Source of the DNA: Athripsodes cinereus
Lineage: Eukaryota > Arthropoda > Insecta > Trichoptera > Leptoceridae
Direction of reading: 5' to 3'
NCBI GenBank assembly: GCA_947579605.1
Contig: OX388321.1
Location: 10,939,427-11,003,426 of the forward strand
Length of the DNA: 64,000 bases
Below are positions 23,126 through 33,022 of the stretch, piece by piece. The notes under the pieces are model-generated. The model saw only the letters and a program-made list of their open reading frames with translations. It had not been told where the DNA came from and searched no databases. The translations under genes and the position numbers were made by a program. Within the stretch, counting starts at the first letter, position 1; each line of letters begins with the position of its first letter.

Positions 23126-23775
23126 AAATGTCTATTTGGGAAGTATGTTTGCGAGGGATGGAAGATTTGATAAGGACATTGAAAGAAGAAAAGTCGCCGG
23201 TGCTAGAGTAAATGGTGCACTTCGACCCATTGTTAGCAATAGCAGTGTGTCGAACATGGCAAAAATGCTAGTGCACAATACCATTCTGGTACCGACACTA
23301 ATGTATGCAAGCGAAACTTGGACGTGGTTGAAAAAGGATGAGAGTGGAATAAATGCTGTGGAGATGCGTTCACTGAGAAGAATGGTTGGTAAAACGTTGC
23401 GAGATAGAGTGAAGAATGAGGATATTAGAAGAATGAGCGGATGTGAGAGGAGTGTTGTGGACAGAATGCGTGTAAACAAGTTGAGATGGTTTGGACATGT
23501 TGAGCGAATGCAAGATAAAAGGATGACGAAGAGGATGTATTTATCTAAAAGAAGGGGTGTCAACGTCCACGTCCAAGAACCACGTGGCTTGATCACGTGG
23601 ACCAAATTCTTAAGGACGGACGCGTGCTGAGTAAGAGAAATCGGCGTGCATGTATGAGAAACTGGATGAATGTAGAGGAAGCGAAAGAAGTATGTAAGGA
23701 TCTATATGGCGTTCCGTTCTCCCTGCCTACCCCTCCTGGGACATGGCGTGAGGGTATAGTATAGTATAGTATTAT
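23126..23775 (+). mobile_element. 5'-truncated LINE, family A, with 12-bp target duplication
   Basis: Starts inside the reverse transcriptase and ends with a TATAG-repeat tail. AAATGTTTCTAT lies on both sides (23114-23125 and 23776-23787), giving a 650-bp insertion. The coding part is 23136-23630; the frame then shifts, but the usual tail 'NRRACMRNWMNVEEAKEVCKD' continues in another frame to about 23745. Confidence 0.8.
23136..23630 (+). pseudogene. LINE reverse-transcriptase C-terminal domain (family A)
   Basis: 164 codons covering the thumb and C-terminal region of a non-LTR reverse transcriptase: 'GSMFARDGRFDKDIERRK', 'NTILVPTLMYASETWTW', 'AVEMRSLRRMVGKTLRDRVKNEDIRR' and 'LRWFGHVERM'. These motifs are typical of RTE-type and related insect LINEs. 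There is no catalytic YADD box, so the copy is truncated and inactive. The frame ends at a frameshift after 'GVNVHVQEPRG'. Confidence 0.88.
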
Positions 23776-23789
23776 AAATGTTTCTATTT

Positions 23790-25430
23790 GAAAATAGTTT
23801 CAAAATATGCCATGAATTTAAGAAAGTAAAGGAGTTATTATCTTATAGATATTATTTTTATCTTTTACAATACAAAATATATTTTATTTCTCTCTCTCAC
23901 GTGTTCATTTTTATCTATCTCATTTCCTAATAAGCTTCGAATAATGACTCATATTTCAAACATATATCTGATCTATCACATCAATAAATATCAGAACCTC
24001 TTCTATATAGGAAGCCAGATAACAATATAATGTAGAATTAAATGTCTGAAAAGGCTCCCTTCTGGAGTTATCTTGAGTATTGACCAAAGGTCGTTCACAA
24101 AACAAAAGATTCATCTACAGAATTTATGTAAAAACAATAAGTGGATTCGATTTACAATGATTATTGCTTCGTATTTCATTTTTGAAAAAGAAATAGTAAA
24201 GTGTCATCGTATAAATCGTGGTCCATTAATAAATATAGGTGTTTCAAAAATTCCGTCATTTCCAAGGTTTGCGAGGAGTGTTTCCCCTATGGGGACGTAG
24301 AGACGAGAGGTCATTAATCACGGAAACCCTTTACTGTCCGTATCACCCTGGCTACTGTTGATAATATACAACTTCACTCTGTTACAATACAATATTATTA
24401 CTCACCTACAAATTGTTATATTCTCCTGTTACACGTATTCCTAACGTAATAACTATTTTTGTAATATATTCTACGTTTTGTTCAATGATAACCTACTAAT
24501 CCGATTTATGTATCAAATTGCAATTTAATAATACTCCAAACTTCAATGCAGTTTTATTTATTAATTCAGTAATCGGCGTATGTCTCAAGCAAAAAGATTA
24601 ACTAAACATAATACATTTCACACTTAATATACTAAAAAACAATACAAACACCAAGTTAGGATGTCATAATTTATCTATAAAAATAACAGTGTCTTGAATT
24701 AACCATTTTCTGAAGCTGGATCTTGTTTTATCTCTTAACGTACATATATTATATTTTCATTAAGCTATTTTCTCAAATTTAGGATTACTAATTTATGTAC
24801 AACATTGGGCTTATAATTTTCCAACTAACTAATGAATTTCAGCGCCAACAGGCAGAGCGCGTTAAAAATAATATTTTCTACTTTGATTCTCTGGATTAAG
24901 TTTATTTTTTCAGAATAATTTTGCAATCTTGATAAGCTTTATGATTAATCCTCTTTTCATCATCTTTAGTGAAAATATTATTTGTATGTTAATTGATATT
25001 TTGTATAATCTAAAAAAAATTACCAACTCATGATATTGTCGTTGAGGAACGGAACTTAACACAATTTACAGACCTTAGAGGGGCAAAAGCATTTGAAACG
25101 AAGTTAAAACCCTTCTGAAATATTCCATTGCAATATTTTGGCACTAAACAGTATTAACCCGAAAAAATATCTCAGGTATCTTATAACTTAGAACTGATAT
25201 TTCAACTAAATATTTTCGTGATGTATTTGACAGAAAGAATGATTCAATAAAGAACGACTGACAAAAAATAGATTCTTTCTGAAATAGTGGGATTTCAAAG
25301 CATAGCGACTGTGATATCACTTTTCTAGAAATGAAATATTCCAAATAAAAAAATTGATCTCTATGGAAACCAAAATAATTTATTATCTACAAAGCTTTTT
25401 TTTTATTTTTTACTTTTTTTTAACTTGATT
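23790..25430. other. Non-coding stretch
   Basis: A GC-richer patch at 24235-24360 (GGTTTGCGAGGAGTG, CTATGGGGACGTAGAGACG) is unexplained. No other recognisable feature. Confidence 0.45.
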
Positions 25431-25433
25431 TTC

Positions 25434-25468
25434 TATGTTTATTTGTTACATGTAATAAATAAACATAA
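25434..25468. repeat. Short AT-rich hairpin
   Basis: TATGTTTATTTGTTACAT is followed by its inverted counterpart GTAATAAATAAACATA. Small; could be a foldback remnant. Confidence 0.5.
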
Positions 25469-25494
25469 AAATTCAAGTTATTTTTTTTTAATAT

Positions 25495-25549
25495 GTCTAG
25501 AAATTGTTACATAGTTAATGTCACTAAAATAAGTACCTAAAACATTTTT
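25495..25549 (+). repeat. 55-bp dispersed repeat (copy 2)
   Basis: Near-identical to 22022-22076, and directly abuts the SINE D copy that follows. Confidence 0.6.
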
Positions 25550-25653
25550 TTATATCTGGGTTTTTCTGTTATAAACCCAAAAACAACCTTATACATAAGC
25601 TAAAAGCTTGAGTCGTGAAAGGGGAGTTTGCCGGCTCCTGAGATCGAACCGCG
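25550..25653 (-). mobile_element. tRNA-derived SINE, family D (copy 2, 5'-truncated)
   Basis: Retains the 3' body (CTGGGTTTTTCTGTTATAAACCCA hairpin, TAAAAGCTTGAGTCGTGAAA) and the B-box region (GGTTCGATCTCAGG on the minus strand). It stops before the A box, so the 5' part of the head is missing. Confidence 0.75.
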
Positions 25654-25659
25654 CGTTTT

Positions 25660-27460
25660 GGAATAAAAGTTATACTCATAGATAGTAAAAAACTGAAAAC
25701 GTATGTCTTAATTATTACTTTTTAAATGAAATTCATAGATAAATACATAAAAATGAGTTCATCCAAAATGAATAAATTTCGATTCATACTGACTAGAGTT
25801 TCACAAATTAAACACTCAGATGCTTGAAGACTCTAATATAACCTTCGTATAACCATAGTAGGTGGTTGCTTCTATAGTTATTTTTTCCGGTAATTTCACT
25901 CTCCTGTTTACTTATTTACATTATTAACCAAGGCTGTATTTACTTCATCTTACTTAGTAACAATTTATGAATTTTCGCTGTGTCAGTTCTTAATTAAAAA
26001 GGTTCGGCTACGCCAGAATATTTATTTACCTAAAAAGGTACTATCAGTATCCGGATAGCTATTTTTTAAATAAGTAAATAATAATAATAATAATCATTCC
26101 TAAAGTTTACAAATTTAATTTCGCCCAATGAAAGTTAATAGACGTAAAATTGTAAATTCACCGTAATACTGTACGAACTACGTATTTTAATTAAATTAAA
26201 AATTGTAAAAAAAGTAATGTTTATCTACACATAATTAAATCTTGGATTACTTGTTTTTTTTTATAGACTTGATGAAAAAACTATTATTTAAATACTTGAT
26301 TAAACATTGGAATTTTTTCAGTATCTAATTGTTATTATATTTTCGAAAATCAAAAAGACCAACAACTCAAGCAGATTTTTATTTTGAACTCCTATTTCGA
26401 TTTAATTTTTTTTTACAAACAATCTCTTTTTTGTGGACATTGTCGTCACGAATTCCGACAGATAACTTTTTTTCTTATTTCCAGATGAATATTTACTTTT
26501 GCCTTAGGTATTTCATGAAAAATGTGGCATTATAAAATAAATTCTTATTACTAGCTATATCAATAAAAAGGATTTTAGATTTGTCGCAAATTTACGAATA
26601 ATCTTTTAAATAACAATCGATATCAAATTATAATATTGCTCGTGAATTAGCATTTTAATAGGTAAACCTAATAGCTTATTTCTTGGTCTAAAGACTTTTT
26701 TATTCGTATCTCAACCTTTTCATAAATTTTAAAGTGATTTGGTTGATACTGTTATAGATTGAATTAATCTTTTTATTCATTTGACTATTTTCTACCTATC
26801 CATATCACCACAAAATTTACTTAGAGTTGGGTTGCTAGAGTGGGCTAATTGCATAAACAAAAAGTTGCACATCGTCATCGCGATTCTCTTTACAATGGAA
26901 GTAGTCAACTGATGGAATGTTTATTTGTGAATCATAGACTCGCTTACTTCATCATTTACACTTTAATGGTTATGCACCACAAATTTGTTATAATTTTACG
27001 TTATAAAGTTCATCATAAAATAATATTGTGCTCTTTCACTCCATAACATTAATATGATAATCGTCTCTTTCCTACTAAAATGCTGAAGTATAGGACATCT
27101 TTATACCTAAAAATCCATATAAAACCTTTGCAACAAAGAAATATAATGAATGTCCTTCAAGTATGCAACATAAAATATATTATGTACCTACCTATATAAA
27201 TGTACTTGTATAATAATGAACACTTTATTGTCAAATATAAATTTTACAAAAGGCGTACATATTGCCTTGAGGTAATGTCTTCCAGTAAACCTGAACCCTT
27301 GTATGAACATAATATAAACAGACTGTGCTGTGCAATAATTATATGGACCATCGATATAAATATTTTGAATCAACACTAATCAATTTTTTTAAATAACAAT
27401 ATTTAAGAACGTATTCAACTATTTTTCGGCACGTATATTTTTTCTTTCTTCATGAAAATT
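25660..27460. other. AT-rich non-coding stretch
   Basis: Only a short AAT microsatellite near 26081-26096; nothing else recognisable. Confidence 0.5.
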
Positions 27461-27463
27461 AAA

Positions 27464-27717
27464 TCTGTACCTGAGAGCCATTTAGTCCTAAGTACTAAAA
27501 TGCCATTTTCATTTTTTTAAATATTTAATCAATTTTTTAATCGAAAAAATCTCAACATGTTACTAGTAATAAGCTGTGTATAGTATATACAGCTTATTAC
27601 ATAGACCCTAAGCATTTCTGTACTTAAGGCTCACGACTGTTGTGTTATTTCCGCTTTTTTTGTAAATTTGCCATTTTTGACAAAAATGCATGGCTCTTAA
27701 TGGCTCTCAGGTACAGA
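27464..27717. mobile_element. MITE-like element with CTGTACCTGAGAGCCATT ends
   Basis: TCTGTACCTGAGAGCCATT at the left and its inverse at the right (AATGGCTCTCAGGTACAGA) define terminal inverted repeats of about 19 bp around ~215 bp of AT-rich sequence. A second small palindrome (27566-27598, TAATAAGCTGT...ACAGCTTATTA) lies inside. No coding potential; duplication type not clear. Confidence 0.7.
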
Positions 27718-27769
27718 AAGTTAATGTAAGTTGAATGTAGGTAGTTTTACAAAATAGCTTGCGCTTTAA

Positions 27770-27868
27770 TAATAATTTTTATGTCGGCCAGTGTAGGACG
27801 GAGGTAAAGCTCTAGCTTTTCAGTCCCGAGGATATGGGTTCGAATCTCGACTAGGACAAAATAAAGAA
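27770..27868 (+). repeat. tRNA-like (Pol III) relic
   Basis: A strong B box GGGTTCGAATCTCG (27836-27849) is preceded by a tRNA-like stretch (CGGCCAGTGTAGGACGG...CAGTCCCGAGG). The acceptor arms do not pair, so this is most likely a tRNA-derived SINE head of a different family from SINE D. Confidence 0.45.
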
Positions 27869-27869
27869 T

Positions 27870-29485
27870 GACCCTTTTTAATTGTTCTGGATTCGGGTGT
27901 AACATGTACTCGTATATGAGTTTATTGCATTGTATGTATATCGTCGTGTTTGTACCCATAATTTTCATATATTAGTTAGGGAATAGCTTGATCTGTGTGA
28001 ATTGTCTTTACATATTTTTTCATGTTATATTTTTATAATATAATTATATCTGTTGATCTGACAGGCAGTCAACCATTATTAGAAGTAACAAAAGACAAAC
28101 CTTTAAATACCAAGTGACAAATTACCACATTTATACCTGTAATGGAGTGCAGCATTAAATACCTTAATAATATTTAAATTTAAAAACAAACGTTTTCTTC
28201 TTTATATGACTTATTGACAAGAGAGCCGTCTTTCGCCTTATCAAGACATTGTTAATCTGCGTATCTGTAATTGATTGACAATGTTCGTTGTGAAATTCTA
28301 CTACCTAAACACCGACAATGTGAACCTCAATATTGCCATAGTTATATGGAATATGCGTGAATAAAAAAGCAAATAAAAGATAATTTTGAAAATATTTCTA
28401 TTCTTTAACGCCCATTCTATTTTAACCTTGTAATTGTTTATATAGGTATTACAGATTAAATCATGTTAGATTTAAAATATATACATCTGTACAAAATGTT
28501 TTTTAATTCCCTAATAAATTTCAGTTGGTTTAGTATGTTGAGTTTAGTATGTGTATGTAAAGATATCATAACAAAATACAGCCTCTTATTTTATGAAAAT
28601 AAGTGAGGGTAGAAATAATATTATCACATTGCTGGCAATTTGTTTGACATTTATTGATCAAATCGATACCTTGAATTGCTACCGATAATAATACATAATA
28701 TGAGCCAAAAGGACAGAGAGGCATAATGAAACAAATACAAATTTACGACGATACAAATAACGTTTGGCTGTAGTCATGAATAAAATTTAATTTTCATCCG
28801 GCTTTTGTATGGGAATTGGAAATTTTTCAGTAAATAACTTCGAATGGATGATAATAATATCCATTCCATGGATTCCGCCCCGTCGGTTTTCTTGTTGAAG
28901 TTGAATTTGTAAGAACATACGTACGTACTGGCATTTGCACGATCAAAATAAAGTCTTCTGCGAACGAGCTTTAGCAAAACGTGAATAATGTTAGTATTAT
29001 GAATCGAGTACACTATTAAGCGCATAATTTCAATATGTAGACAAAAAATACATTACTTATTGGTAATCACTCAATCCAATATTTACTGTTCAGAATAACA
29101 AACAATACGAAGTATATTGTCAGTTGAATGGATGTTTAGTACCTTATTTTGTAGCCAATCTTGACGTTGGTCAAAGAAACCTAATTCTCCAAAGTGTACA
29201 TAATAATATATCATTTTGACTTTTCTCTGCATTAGTAGGTATGCTAGATTGATTTCTAATATTTACTAATAATGTGTTATGCATAGTTTAGAAAAATATA
29301 TAAAAATTAAATTGTTTTTTCCGTATTTTAATCTTTCTTCATTACAAATTAAACACTGGGTTCGTTGTATGTATGATCAAAAGTTTAATAAATATTATTA
29401 AATCCAATTAAAATTTACTAATAGTAAACATTTAAATTGGAATATATTATTAATTTTAAACTTTTCATATATATCGACAATTGTA
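27870..29485. other. AT-rich non-coding stretch
   Basis: Nothing recognisable. Confidence 0.5.
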
Positions 29486-30204
29486 ATGCGCCGTTTACTA
29501 ATAACTCAAGGGCGCCACATACATATGTCAATTATGGTAATTGATAGACAACAGTAATATGTTATAATAATACTTGTGCTTCACTAACAAGATGACATAT
29601 ACATTTAGTTTAATTGACGGAAATATTATGTTTTTCATTTCATGATAATATCGTATATTCTGAGATCGCTTAAAGCGATGTTGGTATGTTTTATAATTCC
29701 TTATTATCTGCTTAACAGCAATATCAGATATACATACAACGATATCGTTTGCTCAATATAATGATCTCAGACAATAAAATTGAAATGGAATAAATACATT
29801 TAATATCATTACAGCATGGAGTATTTACCTATAGGTAGTACATATATCTACCTACTTTTATGAAAGAAATCCCTATAAAGCTATATTAATCCGTTTGTAT
29901 ATGTTGTGTAAGTCTGTGTGGGTGTTTATCCTATAGACTGCAAATTTGCTTGGAATCAGATTTTTTTTTATTTCTGTATCATTAGTTGTAACATAAATGT
30001 ATATTTTTATCACAAAGTACCTACTATGTCTAAAGTTTGTATTTGCATGAAAATATTGCAGCTTCTTATAATTAATATATACTTAACTTACGTAGGTATC
30101 TAAAACAAATAAAAAAACTATTTTTTAATATATTCAATAATTTTTCTTAAGGATTGGCATGTTTTAAATTATTTTCACCACATTTTGTCATATCTAGGGT
30201 AAGT

Positions 30205-30565
30205 CTTCTTCCTCTTGATGTAGATCATCGATCTGTTAGGTCAGAAGTTGACGCCTCTTGTGATGCTGAAGACCAGCTGTCTTTCCATCTTTTTGGTGAT
30301 CTTCCTCGGGGACGTGAACCGACTGGTGTTTCCTTAGCAGCTCTATGTACGATTCTGTTTTCAGCCATCCGATCTTCATGGTCTCTCCAGAATTGTCTCT
30401 TATTCCTACTCTATCTTAAAATGTCCTCCGTGTTGCATATCTTCCTAATCTCAGTATTTCTTATTCTGTCTCTGAGAGTTATCCCGCAATAGCATGTAAT
30501 GTTTTCATCTCTGATGTTCTTAGTAAGTTTTTTGTTCGTACCGTGTCTGCTCTTGTTTCGACACC
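30205..30565 (-). mobile_element. 5'-truncated LINE, family F, with 13-bp target duplication
   Basis: On the minus strand: 'LRDRIRNTEIRKICNTEDIL', then 'RNKRQFWRDHEDRMAENRIV' and 'PRGRSPKRWKDSW', the C-terminal tail of a non-LTR reverse transcriptase. A GAGGAAGAAG tail follows (plus-strand CTTCTTCCTC at 30205). ATCTAGGGTAAGT is repeated exactly at 30192-30204 and 30566-30578. The plus-strand open frame across this region is a shadow. A second, more decayed copy lies at 58.66-59.1 kb. Confidence 0.9.
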
Positions 30566-30579
30566 ATCTAGGGTAAGTA

Positions 30580-31145
30580 AGTTATAAAGAGAATATTTGC
30601 TTAAATTGTTCTTTGTCGATGCCGGGTATAATACTTATATGTGATAATATATAAGAAAAATATTGACTGATGTACATTGTACATATTAAATATATACTTC
30701 GTTTCTTTGAAATATTCATTTTATCATACTGAATACACAACAACCAACCAACTTCACAATCCGCTTCAAACATAAGTATGTGGTAATAATGAATTGTTTT
30801 CATTGTCATGTTTGACTTACTTTCTGATGAAATATAGTACAAACGAGTATTACACAGGTTGTTTTTGTTGTGTCTACAAAATCAAATATTAATTATTATT
30901 TATCATAGCACAACTAAATCGAGATAGATATCTTATTCAAATCATTACAATCATTTATTTTATTCTTCTCTTACATTGGTAACAATATTACAAAATAAAA
31001 GTAATATTTACTGATTATATTTGGATATTAGATGCACATGTGGCGCCCTTGAGGTCATGTTATGAGTAAACATCGCTTTACAACTTGTCCATTTAATGTT
31101 ATATATTTTTTTCTTGTTGAATCTTTTATTGCTTATTTATTTATT
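30580..31145. other. AT-rich non-coding stretch
   Basis: No gene. A short inverted-repeat partner (31034-31076) of 29490-29531 is discussed as a finding. Confidence 0.5.
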
Positions 31146-31386
31146 TAACCTTCGCCTTACTGAAATCAAAAACCTACGCGCGCTCCTAACATGTGTAGTG
31201 ACTACACATTTTCAAATAAGCGGTTTAAGATAGAAAAAATAGGAATAATCATAGCCAAACCATTCGGACAGTTATAAGTAAAGTATTGTACATGTGTATT
31301 GTATAGGAAATCATAAAAAAAATATATAAATTATTGCTGAAAACGTGAAAAAATAACATTATCTAGCGCTCATGAACCTAGCAAGA

Positions 31387-31424
31387 CAGATTCGGTGACA
31401 ATACCTTTGATCATTCGGTTGTGT
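31387..31424 (+). promoter_or_regulatory. Candidate internal Pol II promoter of the LINE
   Basis: The element's first bases (CAGATTCGG) could serve as an initiator, and GGTTGTGT at 31417-31424 sits about 30 bases downstream. Jockey and I-type LINEs of flies use an initiator plus a downstream RGWCGTG-type element at about +28 to +34; this copy matches it except for C to T. Function is inferred only. Confidence 0.4.
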
Positions 31425-31612
31425 CTATTGCTGTGCGGTGTTATATAAAATTTATAATAATTTAATTATTATTTTTTCTACATTCCGGTTGAGGGCCGGC
31501 TTCAGTTGATTTTTTTTAGTTTTATTTTTCAATTTTTTTTCTTGTTTTTTGTTGCAGCTCTGGTAAGACTATCTTTGGTTATTTTTGACATTTTAATTTT
31601 ATTTTAATAGAG

Positions 31613-32776
31613 ATGGATGGCGATCCACCTCACACTCTTCCACCAGCTCCTCCTCCTCCGGATCCCCCCGATCCAAAGAGAAAGAGAACACATCAAAACT
31701 TAGAAACAGACCATACACTTAACATGGATTTTGATTTTGCTAATCTCGCACCTACTGATAAGACCTCAGCTACACCTATTTCTTCTTACTCTGCTTTTAA
31801 TACACCCGTCAGGGAGTATTTTTACTCAAACAAATCATGTGGGCCCTATATCGTGTTCGTGCAAAATGCCGAACAGGGTAAATCTATTTCCCCCTTGCAG
31901 TTCGGTAAATTTCTTTATACTAGAAAAACTCAAGGCGTCGTAAACGGTTCTTTAAAAGCTGAAGGGAAATTTAAAATCTCTCTCGAGTTCACGTCGGGAA
32001 TTATGGCCAATACTTTTATAAAAAATATATTTATATCTTCGAACTCTAATTTTAGAGCATATATTCCCTCGTTTAACGTCACAAGAATGGGCTTAATAAG
32101 GGGTATCCCACTAGATATCACAAATGACGAATTGATATCGTCCATTCTAGAATCGAATCCAGAAGTGGAAAACGTAATAAAAATAAGACGACTGAATTAC
32201 AAAGACAGAACATCTGGTTCTGTCGAATGGAAACCATCCAGGAGTATAGTAATAACATTCGAAGGCCAATTTCTACCATCCCATATTTACATTCTCTACA
32301 ACTCTTTCAATGTTGAAAAATATAACTTCCCAACAATTCAGTGCTTTAATTGCTGTAAGTATGGTCACGCAAAAGCTGGATGTCGTTCGCCGCCAAAATG
32401 TTTTAATTGTGGGGATAACCACTCCTCAGAAGAGTGTAAGACTGCAGAAATTAAATGTTTTCAGTGTAAAGGAGCACACAAAGCGATAAGTACTTCGTGT
32501 CCTGAATATTCCAGGCAAAGAGCTATAAAGAATTCTATGACTGTTTCTAATATTTCATATATTCAAGCAGCAAAACTGCACCCTTCAATTAAATCTTCAT
32601 ACGCTGAAATTCTTACTACCCCTCCAGATCCCCCAACAATATCTGTCAACTCTCGAAATTTTTCCACACGTCATAGTAGAACAGTAGTTGGTAAGCCCCA
32701 TAAAATATCAACAAATGGTGGGTATGACAAAGAAAAGCACAATTCGTTCCTCTCATATACCAATGGATCTCCTTAG
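31613..32776 (+). CDS. LINE ORF1, gag-like RNA-binding protein (prematurely stopped)
   Basis: 387 codons from the ATG in AGAGATGGATGGCG. It encodes the RNA-binding partner of the LINE particle. Residues 5-21 are proline-rich and 22-25 (KRKR) are a possible nuclear signal. Residues ~155-240 form the RNA-recognition-like region common in I/LOA ORF1 proteins ('RGIPLDITNDEL'). Three zinc knuckles follow: C244-X2-C-X4-H-X4-C257, C263-X2-C-X3-H-X4-C275 and C282-X2-C-X3-H-X6-C296. The frame stops at TAG 32774-32776, yet stays open for 81 more codons to TAA 33020-33022, so the original protein was probably ~469 residues. The zinc knuckles are intact; the lost part is the C-terminus only. Confidence 0.92.
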   Translation: MDGDPPHTLPPAPPPPDPPDPKRKRTHQNLETDHTLNMDFDFANLAPTDKTSATPISSYSAFNTPVREYFYSNKSCGPYIVFVQNAEQGKSISPLQFGKFLYTRKTQGVVNGSLKAEGKFKISLEFTSGIMANTFIKNIFISSNSNFRAYIPSFNVTRMGLIRGIPLDITNDELISSILESNPEVENVIKIRRLNYKDRTSGSVEWKPSRSIVITFEGQFLPSHIYILYNSFNVEKYNFPTIQCFNCCKYGHAKAGCRSPPKCFNCGDNHSSEECKTAEIKCFQCKGAHKAISTSCPEYSRQRAIKNSMTVSNISYIQAAKLHPSIKSSYAEILTTPPDPPTISVNSRNFSTRHSRTVVGKPHKISTNGGYDKEKHNSFLSYTNGSP

Positions 32777-33022
32777 AGTTCTAATGGTTGCGCAATTTCA
32801 CAAAGAGTACTCGTACCTGACCAAGATGTAGTTGAAAATCTCAAAGAAACTTTGACACTTGATAACAATAATTTTCTTTACTCACTATTAACAATGCTTA
32901 TTGAAATACTTTCACGAAAAAATTTGACATCGCCAAACGCTGCTTCCTTAATTCCTGCACTAAACGCACTCCTCATCGAAAATGGCCAACGCAACGAACA
33001 TAACCAGCATCTCGAAAAGTAA
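32777..33022 (+). pseudogene. C-terminal remainder of LINE ORF1 after a stop codon
   Basis: In frame with ORF1 and open for 81 codons after TAG 32774-32776, ending at TAA 33020-33022. Composition (acidic and hydrophobic, 'LDNNNFLYSLLTMLIEIL') looks like real protein, not random. It overlaps the start of ORF2 (32982) by 41 nt, an arrangement usual for two-ORF LINEs. Confidence 0.7.

Noticed and set aside
23132..23605. 157-codon minus-strand open frame
   Set aside because: Opposite-strand shadow of the family A reverse-transcriptase fragment.
30154..30492. 112-codon plus-strand open frame
   Set aside because: Antisense shadow of the family F LINE fragment, whose minus-strand reading has recognisable RT-tail motifs.
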